Source: Methanoculleus frigidifontis
GTDB lineage: Archaea > Halobacteriota > Methanomicrobia > Methanomicrobiales > Methanoculleaceae
Direction: 5' to 3'
NCBI RefSeq assembly: GCF_030464345.1
Contig: NZ_VCYH01000005.1
Location: 124,001-188,000 of the forward strand
Length of the DNA stretch: 64,000 bases
This document shows, one piece after another, positions 7,487 to 17,900 of this stretch. How positions within the stretch are numbered: position 1 is the first letter of the stretch; each line of letters begins with the position of its first letter. The position numbers were made by a program, and so were the translations under genes. The notes under the pieces were generated by a model. The model did not search any database. It was given only the letters and a program-made list of their open reading frames with translations, and was not told the origin of the DNA.

Positions 7487-8314
7487 TCAGGCCTGCAGGA
7501 GGATCTCCCGGATCTCTGCGGTTGCATCCGGGAACCTTTTATCGAGCCTGCTCTTCTTGACGTTCTCCTTGACGATCCACCTGATATCGGTGTTCTGGAG
7601 TTCGGCGAGCTGGCGGAGGTATTCGAACCCCTGGTCAGGCAGAGCGTTGACGACGACGCTCAGCGTATACCCGAGCCCCTTGCGGAGCACCCGGAACTCT
7701 TCGGAGGCCTGGTGCGGCGCCGTGTACACCCGGATCAGGATCTTGCGGTGCAACATCAGTGCCGCCTCTGCAACGGCAGCGTCCTGGAGGAGATCGGGTT
7801 CGGCGATGCCTGCGGCCGCAGCTCGCATGGGGAGCCATGCGCCGCTCTCAACCCAGGTTTCGAGCTCCGAAAGGGTTCTGTCCCGTGCCGCCGCGAGCAG
7901 ATCTGCGACGCCCATCGCCGCCGCCTCCCGCTCCCGCCAGCGGGGGTCGGTGGAGGCCTGGTGGATCTGCAGGAGAGCGAGGTCGGCAAATGCAGGGGAT
8001 ATTGCGCCGACCGCCCCGATCCCGCGGATGCCGCAGAACGAGAGGAACTCGTGCGGGTCGCCGGTGGGCGCATCGTCGGGTTCGATGGCTGCCAGTTCCA
8101 CGCAGAGGTTCCAGAGGATGCGCCGGTCCTCGGCATCCTGCGTTGCGTATTCACGGACGGTCTCGGTGAACGCACGGGCGAGTTCCAGGTTGGCCCGCGG
8201 TCCCGGGAGGTTGCTGCCGGCGACCAGGTAGGCTATCAGATCGTCCGCGTTTCCGCTCGCCAGAAATCCGGAGAGGTGGCGGGAGACGTCCTGAAGGTAG
8301 TTCTGTTCGGTCAT
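7487..8314 (-). CDS. HEAT-like helical repeat protein paired with a small GTPase
   Basis: A 275-residue soluble, almost wholly helical protein with Ala/Leu/Arg-rich segments of about 35-40 residues, resembling HEAT or DNA-alkylation-repeat solenoids. No catalytic motif is visible. I chose the ATG at 8314 (MTEQNYLQDV); a longer frame to 8512 runs into the GTPase gene and has a low-complexity translation. It follows the GTPase by 56 bases on the same strand, so it is a candidate effector or partner of that GTPase. The solenoid call rests on helix pattern only. Confidence 0.75.
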   Translation of the reverse strand: MTEQNYLQDVSRHLSGFLASGNADDLIAYLVAGSNLPGPRANLELARAFTETVREYATQDAEDRRILWNLCVELAAIEPDDAPTGDPHEFLSFCGIRGIGAVGAISPAFADLALLQIHQASTDPRWREREAAAMGVADLLAAARDRTLSELETWVESGAWLPMRAAAAGIAEPDLLQDAAVAEAALMLHRKILIRVYTAPHQASEEFRVLRKGLGYTLSVVVNALPDQGFEYLRQLAELQNTDIRWIVKENVKKSRLDKRFPDATAEIREILLQA

Positions 8315-8370
8315 GGGTACCACGGTCCTGCTCTTCAGATCAGCGACCCGGTACCTGTAATACTTATTGA

Positions 8371-8859
8371 TCACCCGGATTCGACGAGTGATGCCACGAA
8401 CGCCTCCATCGCCGGACGGACGTTCGCCTTCTCCCGCGCCGATATCCGGTGGGTCATATCGGCCTGCAACAGGTCGGCATAGGCGTCCGGCCGGGCGCCG
8501 GGAAGATCGCATTTGTTGAGCATGACGGCGATTGGCGTGCGCTGCTCTTTCAGCCAGGCGTAGGTCTGCATCGTCGTCGCATCACATCCGACCGTGGCAT
8601 CGACGACGATGATCGCTCCGTTCATCCCGCGTGCGAGGATCTCCCTGACAAACTCAAACCGTTCCTGTCCCGGCGTTCCGAAGACGTACACCTTCCGGCC
8701 GTTCGTCTCGAACCGCCCGAAGTCGAACGCCACCGTCGTTGTCCCGCCCTCCGTCTTCGCCTCGATGTGGCGTGCCCCTGCATCGAGCGCACGGACGAAG
8801 GTTGATTTACCGGCATTGAACCCGCCGAAGACTACGATCTTGAGCCTGTCTGCTGCCAT
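8371..8859 (-). CDS. Small Ras-like GTP-binding protein
   Basis: A 162-residue single-domain P-loop GTPase. G1 is GGFNAGKST (residues about 11-19), G2 Thr lies in EGGTTTVAFD, G3 is FGTPGQERF and G4 is NKCDLPG. The TPGQ form of G3 and the compact size are like the Arf/MglA group of prokaryotic Ras-like switches rather than translation GTPases. The start MAADRLKIVV at 8859 was chosen because it places G1 where the family has it; the open frame upstream to 9045 is low in coding character. No Shine-Dalgarno is visible, so the mRNA may be leaderless. It is followed by a helical-repeat gene, a probable functional partner. Confidence 0.88.
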   Translation of the reverse strand: MAADRLKIVVFGGFNAGKSTFVRALDAGARHIEAKTEGGTTTVAFDFGRFETNGRKVYVFGTPGQERFEFVREILARGMNGAIIVVDATVGCDATTMQTYAWLKEQRTPIAVMLNKCDLPGARPDAYADLLQADMTHRISAREKANVRPAMEAFVASLVESG

Positions 8860-9460
8860 TAGCGAATCTTTGACGCCTGGAGGTTTTAGGGTTTCGATAT
8901 TCAATGCTGATTTATTCGGATTTTCCTCTCCATCCGGGGATTGGCATGCACTCGGAACATTCCTGGCGACGTACATCTCAGGAAAGTATTGTGGGCTATG
9001 TTTTACAGTGCTGAGACTATATGGTAATTCGAATAATCCTATCACCTGGTACAGTGAAAACCGATCCGCGAGGAGGTGAGCGGAAAGATTTTTGGGGGAA
9101 CGATCAACAGGCGTTCGGGGTGGACTGAAGAATGCATCTCATGGTGGGGGTATCCCGTTGTATCCGGTGCCGGCCGCCTTCCGGCATCGGGCAGCATTCC
9201 GTGTCCATCCGTTTGATTTCCATGGCAGTTTCTCAGCATATACAATGCAGCGAGTCTATCTGGAGATGACACCTCTCGCACCAGAAACTTCCATTTCCTG
9301 TGGCTTCACAACGGGAATCAGACCCACACCAATTCCGGGGAGAGACGGGTGGAGGCACAGACACCCGGCTATCCCCTCCCGATCATACTTTTTTCCGTGA
9401 TCCGGCGCCCGCCATCACAATACTTAATGCAGATATACCGGGGTGCTCCAGTACAGAGGT
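8860..9460. other. 600-base region without a supported gene
   Basis: No frame here has both a plausible start and protein-like composition; the longest (9092-9400, rightward) is rich in His, Pro and Arg and reads like a shadow. GAGGAGGTG at 9070-9078 looks like a ribosome site but leads only to a 46-codon frame with little character. The left part must hold the GTPase promoter. Lower GC than neighbours at 8940-9060. Confidence 0.5.
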
Positions 9461-9820
9461 ATGTCTCCTGACGATGTGGTCGACATCATCCCCCGGCTGC
9501 AGGCCGTCCTCGAAGGGGCTGCTCTGCGGGAGCAGTATGCCCGGCTTCAGGCATCTGCCCTTGAAGAGCAGCGGTACGCTCTCAGCAGAACCTACGAGAT
9601 GACCACGGAGATGGAGTGCGATATCGCCGTTGAAGACGAACTGACCGCGCTTGGCTTCCAGTTCTATCCCCTCGGTGGGGACTCGGACGCGGAGATCTGG
9701 ATCTCGGAGGAGCACGGACTGATGGTCTTCCTCGACTTCGATGCGAACGACGGGCAGTTCTATCAGTACCGCCTGCTGGCCTTCGACGTCGTCAGCGAAT
9801 CTGTGGAAGAGGCGGCGTGA
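9461..9820 (+). CDS. Hypothetical protein, acidic
   Basis: A 119-residue soluble acidic protein I do not recognise. The first half is helical (SPDDVVDIIPRLQAVLEG) and the second half has alternating beta segments with aromatic residues (DSDAEIWISEEHGLMVFLDF), suggesting a small alpha/beta domain. ATG 9461 is used; an in-frame GTG at 9443 is possible because GAGGT touches the ATG too closely to serve it. It lies 67 bases before the HEAT-repeat gene on the same strand and may share its transcript. Confidence 0.6.
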   Translation: MSPDDVVDIIPRLQAVLEGAALREQYARLQASALEEQRYALSRTYEMTTEMECDIAVEDELTALGFQFYPLGGDSDAEIWISEEHGLMVFLDFDANDGQFYQYRLLAFDVVSESVEEAA

Positions 9821-9887
9821 CCGTCCCGGGCACGCGTACCGCAAACCACTTCTGGAGGAGCACCTATACTGGTGCAGGTGTCAGAGA

Positions 9888-10424
9888 ATGGTTCATGAGC
9901 ATCCCATGAAGCGATTGCTTGCCGACAGGGAGAAGCGCCAGGAGGAGAGTTTCGAGATTCTCGTCCGCCAGCTCGGGGACGAGAGCGTTCCATACCGGTT
10001 GCGGGCGGCGGAAGCCCTCGGCAAGACCGGCGATGAACGTGCCGTCGAGCCGCTGGTGCAGGTGCTCGGTGACCCCTCGGACGAGGTCCGGTGGGTCGTC
10101 GCCCGGGCGCTCGGGAAGCTGCAGGACGAGCGGGCGGTCGAACCGTTGCTGCCGCTTCTCAGAGATCCGGAGCGGTGGGTGCGGCGCGGTGCGGCATGGG
10201 CGCTCGGCGAGATAGGCGATTCGCGGGCGGTGCCGGGGCTTATCCCATTGCTCTCCGAGCGGAAGAAGGACGTCCGGATGGCGGCGGCCGAGGCGCTCGG
10301 CAAGATCGGCGACGCGCGTGCCGTCCCTTCCCTGGAAGCAGCGCTCGAAGATGACGAGCCGGAGGTGCGGACAGCCGCCCGGACGGCGCTCCGCAGGATC
10401 GCCGGGGAGCCTCTCTGCGAATGA
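9888..10424 (+). CDS. HEAT-repeat (PBS lyase-type) protein
   Basis: A 178-residue protein made of about five repeats of roughly 31 residues with the consensus RxxAAxALGxxGDxRAVxPLxxxL, the E-Z/PBS-lyase HEAT type used as a protein-binding scaffold. No lyase activity is implied. Clear repeat units start near RLRAAEALG, VVARALG, GAAWALG, MAAAEALG and TAARTAL. Starts at 9888 (MVHEHP) or 9906 are both possible. Its stop overlaps the start of the M1 aminopeptidase gene by four bases (ATGA), so the two are translationally coupled and the scaffold may act with that peptidase. Confidence 0.87.
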   Translation: MVHEHPMKRLLADREKRQEESFEILVRQLGDESVPYRLRAAEALGKTGDERAVEPLVQVLGDPSDEVRWVVARALGKLQDERAVEPLLPLLRDPERWVRRGAAWALGEIGDSRAVPGLIPLLSERKKDVRMAAAEALGKIGDARAVPSLEAALEDDEPEVRTAARTALRRIAGEPLCE

Positions 10425-13264
10425 CCGACGCTCTCTACAAATACCGGCCTGCCGATTTCGGGGCGCTTCCGGTCGCCGTGATCCACATGGACCTGACGTT
10501 CGACGTCTACGATGGCCACACCCGCGTCGTTTCGCATCTGACGGCCGAGACACTCGACATCCCGCTCTCCGTGCTCGACCTGAACGCACGCGATCTGGAC
10601 GTCCTGCACGTCACCTGCGACGAGTACGGCATCGCCTCTACCTATGACCGGGACGCGGCCGTCCTCTCGATCACCTTCGCCTCACCGGTGCCGCCCCGCA
10701 CCCGGTTCACCCTCAAGACGGAGACCATCTGCCGCCCCTCGCATCATATCCTCGAAGGGCTCTACTACGACGCGACACCGCCCGGGGCGCCGCCCACCCA
10801 GATCACCCAGTGCCAGCAGTGGGGGTTCCAGCGCCTCGTCCCCTGCCTTGACGACATGACCGCGAAGTGCACGTATAGAACGACGATCGTCGCCGACTGC
10901 GGCTACTCGCATCTGATCACGAACGGCGACGTTGCCGGCGACCGGATCTACGTCGGGCTGAACCGCAGCTCTATCCGATATCTGAATACCCGGACGCCGA
11001 TGGCTCCCTACCTCTTTTTCCTCGGAGTGGGTACCTACGAGACCTTCCGGCGGGAGGTCGAGTACCCGGGCGGCAGCACGTTCATGCTCGAGCTGCTGGT
11101 TCCGCCCGGGTCCGATCCCGCCGCCGCAGGACAGGCACTCGAGGTCCTTGCCGATGCGGTCATCTGGGTGCACCTCTTCACCGGCCCCGAACAGTACCGG
11201 AACGGAGAGAGCCGGCGGGAGATTTACCGGCTCATCCGGGAGCGCGACCGCCTGAAAGAGGCGGGGGGCGATCCCGCGGCCCTCGAACGGTGTCGGGTTG
11301 CCCTCGTCAATCTCACATCGACGATCGTGACCGGCTACGCCTATACCGGCTCCGTCTATCGGGAGATCGGGATGCAGAACTCCGACTTCGGCGGGATGGA
11401 GAACGTCGGGAACACCACGATCACGACCAACCGGATCATGCCCTTCCCGGCGATGACCGATACGGCTTTTGACTACATGATCCGGGTGAAGGTGCACGAG
11501 TACTACCACAACCTGAACGGCTCGGAGGTGACGGGAGAAAGCCCGTTTGAGATCTGGCTCAACGAGGCGGCCACCGTCTATGTCGAGGAACAGTACCACG
11601 CATTCCTCTTCGGCGAGGCCTATACGCGCCTTGCCACCGTCCTCGGCCTGCTCGCACCGGAGGGCGGGACGCTTGTCCTCGACCGGGGAGCCGGCTCCAT
11701 GCCGATCGAGCCGGACGGCTTCAACGACCCGAACGAACTGATAACCGGGGTGACCTACAGCAAGGCACCCGAGTTCGTCCGAATGATCGAGACACTGGTT
11801 GGGAAGGAGACGTTTGTGCAGGCCCTCGCCCTCTACCATACCCGCTACCGCCACGCGAACGCCTCCCGCGCCGACTGGATACGCTGCATGGAGGAGGTTT
11901 CGGGGCTCGATCTTGCCGGGATGGCGGAAGTCTGGCTGAAGGAGACCGGGTATCCAACCGTCACCGCAGCGCCGTCGTACGACCCCGCGGTGCGGCGGTT
12001 TACGCTCGCGCTGCACCAGAGCCGTTCCCCGACGGGGCGTCTCTGGGAGTTCCCCTTCCGGTTCGCCATCGTCCGCCCGGACGGCAGCATGATCGCGGAG
12101 CGGACGGTTCGGATTTTTAAGGAGGATACGGTCGTCGTCCTCGATGACGTCGATGCGCCTGCATACCTCTCGCTGAACCGCGGCTACTCCTTCTACGGCA
12201 GGGTCGAGGATACGGCGACGGTGCCGGAGCTCCTCCTCCAGGCACGGACCGAGACCGATATTGTCAACCGGTTCATCGCTTTTGCGCGGCTCGCCGACCG
12301 GGAAACGATCGGATTGGTCGACGATCCGGGCGCTGCGCCGGATCCGGCATTTCCACGCCTCTTTCTGGACCTTCTCACCGATACCACCCTCATGGACGAG
12401 GCCGGCGGCCAGCTCCTGACGATCTTCGCATCGGTGAGCGACGAGCGGTATGCCTACCGCTACCGCGCTCTCGCGTTCGCCCGGCGCCGGCTCTACGTCG
12501 CGATCGCCGGGGAGCACGAGGATGCCCTGTATGCAACGTATCATCGGGCGGCGGCATCCGTGCCGGAGACGCCCGACGACCTTTCGGGCGAGGTCACCGC
12601 CATCAAGCATCGGCAGGTGAAGAATACCGCTCTTGCCGTGCTCGCCGCGCTTGATACCCCCGCCGTTCACGCCCTGCTCCGGGATCAGTTCAGCGTGGCG
12701 ACGTCTGCAACCGATCGCATCGCCGCATTTCGGCTGTACCTGGAGAGCACGGCGCCGGACCGGATGGAGATCTTCACGGAGTTCCTTGCAGAGTCACGGC
12801 AGAATCTGGTCGCCTGGGAGACGTTCCTCGGCACTGTCGCCGCGAGCGATGCCGCCGATATCGTCTCCCTGCTCCGGCAGATCGAAGCCTCGGATGCATT
12901 CCGGATAGAGCAGGCGAATGAACAGCGGGCGCTCTACGCCAGGTTCGCCCTGAACCGGAAACACTCGCTTGAGACCGAAGCCGGAAGGGCGTTCCTGACA
13001 GATGCACTGCTCCGGCTCGCACCGATAAACGAGTACAGCACCGTCCGGGCGCTGGATGCATTCGCGTTCATCGACCGGATGGAGGAGCGGTATCACGCCC
13101 CGGTGGTGCGCATCCTCGCCGTTCTGCTGGCTACCCTCGATCCCGCGAAGACCCCCTCCGTCTACAATACCGGCAGGCGCCTCCTCCTCGGGGCGCCAAG
13201 CGCAGTGCAGGCGTATGAAAAAGAGTATGGCCGAATTCCGGCCCTTGCCGGGGATCCGGACTGA
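10421..13264 (+). CDS. M1-family zinc aminopeptidase
   Basis: A 947-residue gluzincin aminopeptidase that removes N-terminal residues from peptides. The exopeptidase motif appears as FGGMENVGN, followed about 55 residues later by the zinc site HEYYH and the third ligand Glu in WLNEAATVYVE 18 residues beyond it, the M1 spacing. The N-terminal beta domain (VAVIHMDLTFDVYD) and a long helical C-terminal domain complete the usual architecture. There is no signal peptide, so it is cytoplasmic. It overlaps the upstream HEAT gene by four bases and converges with the MBL-fold gene six bases beyond its stop. Confidence 0.93.
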   Translation: MTDALYKYRPADFGALPVAVIHMDLTFDVYDGHTRVVSHLTAETLDIPLSVLDLNARDLDVLHVTCDEYGIASTYDRDAAVLSITFASPVPPRTRFTLKTETICRPSHHILEGLYYDATPPGAPPTQITQCQQWGFQRLVPCLDDMTAKCTYRTTIVADCGYSHLITNGDVAGDRIYVGLNRSSIRYLNTRTPMAPYLFFLGVGTYETFRREVEYPGGSTFMLELLVPPGSDPAAAGQALEVLADAVIWVHLFTGPEQYRNGESRREIYRLIRERDRLKEAGGDPAALERCRVALVNLTSTIVTGYAYTGSVYREIGMQNSDFGGMENVGNTTITTNRIMPFPAMTDTAFDYMIRVKVHEYYHNLNGSEVTGESPFEIWLNEAATVYVEEQYHAFLFGEAYTRLATVLGLLAPEGGTLVLDRGAGSMPIEPDGFNDPNELITGVTYSKAPEFVRMIETLVGKETFVQALALYHTRYRHANASRADWIRCMEEVSGLDLAGMAEVWLKETGYPTVTAAPSYDPAVRRFTLALHQSRSPTGRLWEFPFRFAIVRPDGSMIAERTVRIFKEDTVVVLDDVDAPAYLSLNRGYSFYGRVEDTATVPELLLQARTETDIVNRFIAFARLADRETIGLVDDPGAAPDPAFPRLFLDLLTDTTLMDEAGGQLLTIFASVSDERYAYRYRALAFARRRLYVAIAGEHEDALYATYHRAAASVPETPDDLSGEVTAIKHRQVKNTALAVLAALDTPAVHALLRDQFSVATSATDRIAAFRLYLESTAPDRMEIFTEFLAESRQNLVAWETFLGTVAASDAADIVSLLRQIEASDAFRIEQANEQRALYARFALNRKHSLETEAGRAFLTDALLRLAPINEYSTVRALDAFAFIDRMEERYHAPVVRILAVLLATLDPAKTPSVYNTGRRLLLGAPSAVQAYEKEYGRIPALAGDPD

Positions 13265-13270
13265 TCCGCT

Positions 13271-14107
13271 TTACCAGGCGAGCCGCAGCCCGACGCCGAC
13301 CTCGCACACGTTCACCACCCGGGCGAGCGCTATTTTGGAGGCGAGGTCGGTGCAGTGGCAGGCGTGCACGGCAGCCGGTGCGAGGTCGCGGAAGTACGCA
13401 AGCGTGCCGGTGAGCCGCTCCGGCGAGGGCTCAAGGAGGTGGAACCCGCCGATGACGTCGACCACCCGGTCGTCTCCGCAGACCTCTTTCGCCTGCTCGA
13501 TGGTCGAACAGATCCCGGCGTGCGCACAGCCGGTGACGACAACGAGCCCCTCTTCTGTCCTGCAGGCGAGAGCGCTGTCATCGACGACCGTATCCTCCTG
13601 CACGCCGTCGTGCGTATAGACCTCACCGATCGGCGGTGCCGCCTCGAAGTCGAACCGCTGCTCGATCTGACCGAGGAAGACGAGATTGTCCGTGAGCCAG
13701 AGGGGCGATGCGGTGAGGAGGACCGATCCGTGACGGAAGAGTTCCTCCACCGAGAGGTGGGACCCGATCTCACCGATGCCGCCGGCGCTCCGGGTCAGGA
13801 ACGCGTCGGGGTGGGCGATGAAGGTCGGGCGCGTGCGGGGCAGCTGCTCGAACGCCGCCTCGGTGTGCAGCCTGATGAAGGGCTCGAGTCCCCAGGTGTG
13901 GTCGAGGTGGCCGTGAGAGATGACAACGTCGTCGGTGCGGAGGAGATCGATCCCCATCTTCCGGGCGTTCTCGATGAAGATCCCGGAGTAGCCGAGATCA
14001 AAGAGGATGCGTTTTCCGCCCTCCTCGATATGGAGCGAGATTCCCGGCTCTGCGGTGAAGTAGTGGTCGATGAGGGCATTATTGTCGACGAGCACACGGA
14101 GCTGCAT
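13271..14107 (-). CDS. Metallo-beta-lactamase-fold hydrolase (MJ0301-like)
   Basis: A 278-residue MBL-fold protein. The metal motif HxHxDH is SHGHLDHTWGL near residue 62, with later ligands in VVTGCAHAG and GGFHLLEPS. Length, the N-terminal VLVDNNALIDHYF block and the final ACHCTD block match the archaeal group annotated as dihydropterin-6-methyl-ribofuranosylaminobenzene phosphate synthase-like, linked to tetrahydromethanopterin, but that function is uncertain. ATG 14107 (MQLRVLVDN) was chosen by family fit; no good ribosome site is visible there, and an in-frame ATG at 14182 exists. Confidence 0.85.
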   Translation of the reverse strand: MQLRVLVDNNALIDHYFTAEPGISLHIEEGGKRILFDLGYSGIFIENARKMGIDLLRTDDVVISHGHLDHTWGLEPFIRLHTEAAFEQLPRTRPTFIAHPDAFLTRSAGGIGEIGSHLSVEELFRHGSVLLTASPLWLTDNLVFLGQIEQRFDFEAAPPIGEVYTHDGVQEDTVVDDSALACRTEEGLVVVTGCAHAGICSTIEQAKEVCGDDRVVDVIGGFHLLEPSPERLTGTLAYFRDLAPAAVHACHCTDLASKIALARVVNVCEVGVGLRLAW

Positions 14108-14191
14108 GACGGTCACAGTTGTTTCCGTGAGCGATGATAAAACATGCTGAAACGCACCCGGTTTTCTCCGGGAAGCAGGCATGGCAGAGTC

Positions 14192-14674
14192 TTAATAAGG
14201 TGCGGGAACTTGCTTCGGCTCCTTTTCCGCCCGCCGATGCTCCTCAACCCTTTCTGCCCGTTCCTTCAGGGCGCGGTTCATGGCCGCAAACCCCCGCTCC
14301 GTATCGGCGATCGCCCCGGGCAACAGCGGGACGAGGAATCCTGAGAAGACCTCCGCCTGAACGAACCTGACTTGTCCGTCCGCCAGCGGTTCGATGGTGA
14401 ACCGGTGCTCGCCGTCGAAGAGTCCGGCCACCAGCAGCCTGCCGGTCCACCGGAGTTCGCGCCCTTTCAGCGCCCGGATAACCTTTGGGCGGGAGACCAT
14501 CTCCCGCCGGCCTGGCGGGCGGAGATGCACCTCAAGCCGCTCCCCTGCCTTCGGGGCGCCCCTGATGCTTCGGACAAACGGGTTCCACTCCGGATAGGCG
14601 GGAAAGTCCGTCAGGATCTCCCACACGTCGTCCGGGGACGCGGTAATGATGATATCCGATAGGATTTCCTTCAT
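14192..14674 (-). CDS. SRPBCC (START/Bet v1-like) domain protein
   Basis: A 160-residue single-domain protein of the SRPBCC ligand-binding fold. The N-terminal strand and helix (IIITASPDDVWEILTDF), the typical PEWNPFVRS segment after it and the long C-terminal helix (GFAAMNRALKERAERVEEH) match the polyketide cyclase/dehydrase group, whose members bind hydrophobic ligands. The start is strongly supported by GAGAGGAGGT 9 bases upstream. The ligand is unknown. It is leftward, upstream of the MBL-fold gene, and 85 bases apart from it. Confidence 0.88.
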   Translation of the reverse strand: MKEILSDIIITASPDDVWEILTDFPAYPEWNPFVRSIRGAPKAGERLEVHLRPPGRREMVSRPKVIRALKGRELRWTGRLLVAGLFDGEHRFTIEPLADGQVRFVQAEVFSGFLVPLLPGAIADTERGFAAMNRALKERAERVEEHRRAEKEPKQVPAPY

Positions 14675-14682
14675 AGCCCCAA

Positions 14683-14974
14683 CCTCCTCTCACATTTTTT
14701 CACATGGCATCCCGGGGAACCGATAAGAATGTACTGCCACCGGCAGCAGGCCATTCAGGGTAGTAGCATGGACTTTCCCTGGATTCTGCATCGTATCCTG
14801 GCCATGCGATGCGTTTGAAATTTTTATTCCATAATAATTATAATAAATGCCGATTATATGGCTCCACCGTCTTCGGTACGGGTGTGGTGAGGGTGCCGCC
14901 CGGGTATCTCTCAGGTGCCTCCGGGGATTCAGCCCTGCACCTGCCCGTACCCGGACGCCATGGAGGTATCCGTC
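14683..14974. other. Intergenic promoter region of the surface protein
   Basis: About 290 bases. An AT-rich core at 14818-14860 (runs of TTTTTATT and TAATAATTATAATAAAT) is a likely promoter for the rightward surface protein gene, leaving a leader of about 100 bases. The leftward SRPBCC ribosome site sits at its left edge. No gene or repeat seen. Confidence 0.5.
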
Positions 14975-17900
14975 ATGAAACCAGAACTGCCGATAGTGAT
15001 TCTAATCTTTGCATGTATACTGAGCCTGCTCGTGGGAAACGCCGCAGCGTCGGTGATTTCCGGCGGCGACCAGTCGTCGACCGACGTCTCCGTATCGACC
15101 AACACCTCGGTCACCACGTCGACCGATGTTGCGGTGAGCACCGGCACGGCCGGCACCGCCGCTTCGGCGGAGGGGGTACGTGCGGTCGATGTCGCCCTCG
15201 CCATCGACAGCTCCGCCAGTATGCGCAACACCGACCCGGACGATCTCCGGATAGATGCCGCCCGCCTCTTCGTCGATCTGGCGGCGGATAACGATCAGCT
15301 TGCCATCGTCGACTTCGACCATGAAGCAACGCTGCTCGAACCGCTCTCCCTGGTCGGGGACAACCGGACGGCACTGAAATCGGCGATCGATCGCGTGGAC
15401 TCGTCGGGTGAAACGAATATCGGCGGCGGAATGCTTGCTGCCTTCGATCAGCTCGCCGAGCGGGGCGTGCCCGGCCACGGCAAAGCGACGGTGCTGCTCA
15501 CCGACGGCGTGCACAACACCGGAACGGATCCCGCCGAGGTGATACCGCTCTACGTTGAGCAGGGTTGGCCGGTCTACACCGTTGCCCTGACCGACTTTGC
15601 GGACGAGGCGCTGATGAAAGAGATAGCGGCCAGGACGGGCGGGCGCTACTACTCGGCTCCGACGAGCAGTGCGCTCCTTGACATATACAACCGGATCAAA
15701 CAGACGATCAAGGGGCAGGACCAGGTAGCACGCTCAGTCGGTACCGTCCAGGTGAACCAGACCGTCCAGAACACGGTCAACATCGACACCTCGGTGCAGG
15801 TCGTCGAGTTCACCTATATCGGCCCGACGACCGAGGTCAACTACTATATCTTCTACCCGAACGGAACCCGGGTGGAGCTCGACCCTGCAAGCCCGAGCGG
15901 CACCGAAAGCCCCGATATCACCTACGTATCGGCGGACACCTACGAGATCTACCAGGTGAATAACCCGGCTCCTGGGGACTGGTCGTATGCGGTCGACGCA
16001 AGCGAGGCGAACGTCTCGGTCGACTACTCAAGCACGGTTGCGGTCAGCGCGACGGTGAACCTCTCGGCATCCATCGGAGCCTTCGACTACGCGCCGGGCG
16101 ATCCGGTCACCGTCACCGCAAACATCCGGAACGAAACGACGGGGATCGATAACGCTACCGTTAACGCGACATTCACCCTTCCGGACGGCGCGAACGAGAC
16201 GGTGCTCCTGAATGCTGCCGGGAACGGCACCTATACCGGAGTCTTTACCAATACGAGCCAGCTCGGCACCTACCAGGTGCAGATGCAGGCGGAAGTGGAC
16301 GAGATCGTCCGGCAGGAGGTGCTGGAGTTTGAGGTGACCGAGGCGCCGGTCACCACTCCCACTGCAACCCCGACACCGACGCTCACGCCGAATGTTACCC
16401 CGAATGCCACTCCGACGGTGACACCGACGCCAACACTCACGCCGAATGTCACGCCCACTCCCGAACCGACGCAGCCGGTGCAGCAGCCGTCCGGCGCCTT
16501 CATGCAGGTTACCGACGACCCTGCGGACCAGATGTACCCCGACATCTCCGGCGACCTCGTGGTCTGGCAGGACAACCGGGACGGGAACTGGGACATCTTC
16601 CGCTACAACCTCTCGGACGGGGCGGTGACGCAGATAACCACCGATCCCGCGAACCAGGAGAACCCGGCGGTCTCGGGGATCTCGCGGCTGATCGTCTGGG
16701 AGGATGACCGGAGCGGCGATGAGGATATTTTCTGGTACTCGCCCTTCAGTGGCGAAGCCTCTCCGGTGACGACTGCTCCCGGGGAGCAGAGAAATCCGTC
16801 CATCGCCTTCCAGTACGTCTGCTGGCAGGATAACCAGAGCGGCACCTGGACGACCTACGTTGCAGACCTCTCCCCGCAGCCGGGGAACGGTACACCTGCC
16901 GGCATGCCGGTGGGCAGCCAGGAGAACCCTGGAATTGCCTTCGGCGGCCCCGACGGCCCGACGGTCTGGCAGGATGACCGGAACGGGAGCTGGGACATCT
17001 ACTGGTCGAACCTCGGCAACGGCGAGATGCCGGTCTGCATTGATGCGGCCGACCAGCAGTTCCCGGCGATCGACGGGCTCTCTGTCGTCTGGCAGGACAA
17101 CCGGAACGGGGGCTGGGATATTTATGCTGCCGATCTCGAGACCGGGAACCGGACGCAGGTAACTGACGATCCCTCCGACCAGATGTACCCCGACATCTCC
17201 GGGGACTCCATCGTCTGGCAGGACAACCGTGACGGGAACTGGGATATCTTCCTCTACGACCGGACGGATGGGACGGTCACCCGGGTGACCGATGATCCGG
17301 GCGATCAGATGTATCCCTCGATCTCCGGGAATTACATCGTCTGGCAGGACGACCGTGACGGGAACTGGGACATCTTCCTGTACGCCATCGACGGCATACT
17401 ACCCGCCCCGCCGGTAGAGGCCGGCCCGGCAGAGATGCCGGCACCGGTCGTCCCGCCGCTCGCCGTGAGCATCAGTGCAAATAGCACGAGCGGCACTGTG
17501 CCGCTGACCGTGGCGTTCAACGTGACGGTCGCCGGCGATCCGACCACCTGGAACTGGATGTTCGGCGACGGAACGAGCGCGACGGTGGAGGGTCCTGTAG
17601 CGTACACCTACACCACACCCGGCACCTATACGGCAGCGCTGACGGTGAGCAATGCAACCGGGGCAGAGGCGACTGATACCGAGACGATCACGGCGCTCCC
17701 GCCCGATGGGGCCGTGATGGAGAACATTACCGGAAACGAAACTCCCGGGCCTGAGGCGCCCGATGCGGCCTTCTCCGCCGAACCAATGATCGGTGTTGCA
17801 CCGCTCAATGTGACCTTCCTGGACCGATCGACCGGCAGCATCGACGACTGGCGCTGGGAGTTTGGGGACGGGAACGTTTCGTTCTCCCCGAACACCACCT

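Noticed and set aside
9092-9400. 102-codon frame in the 8.9-9.4 kb gap
   Set aside because: His/Pro/Arg-rich shadow-like composition without a fitting start.
10682-12670. 662-codon frame opposite the M1 aminopeptidase
   Set aside because: Shadow of a gene with strong third-position GC; the real frame has zinc-site motifs and correct family length.
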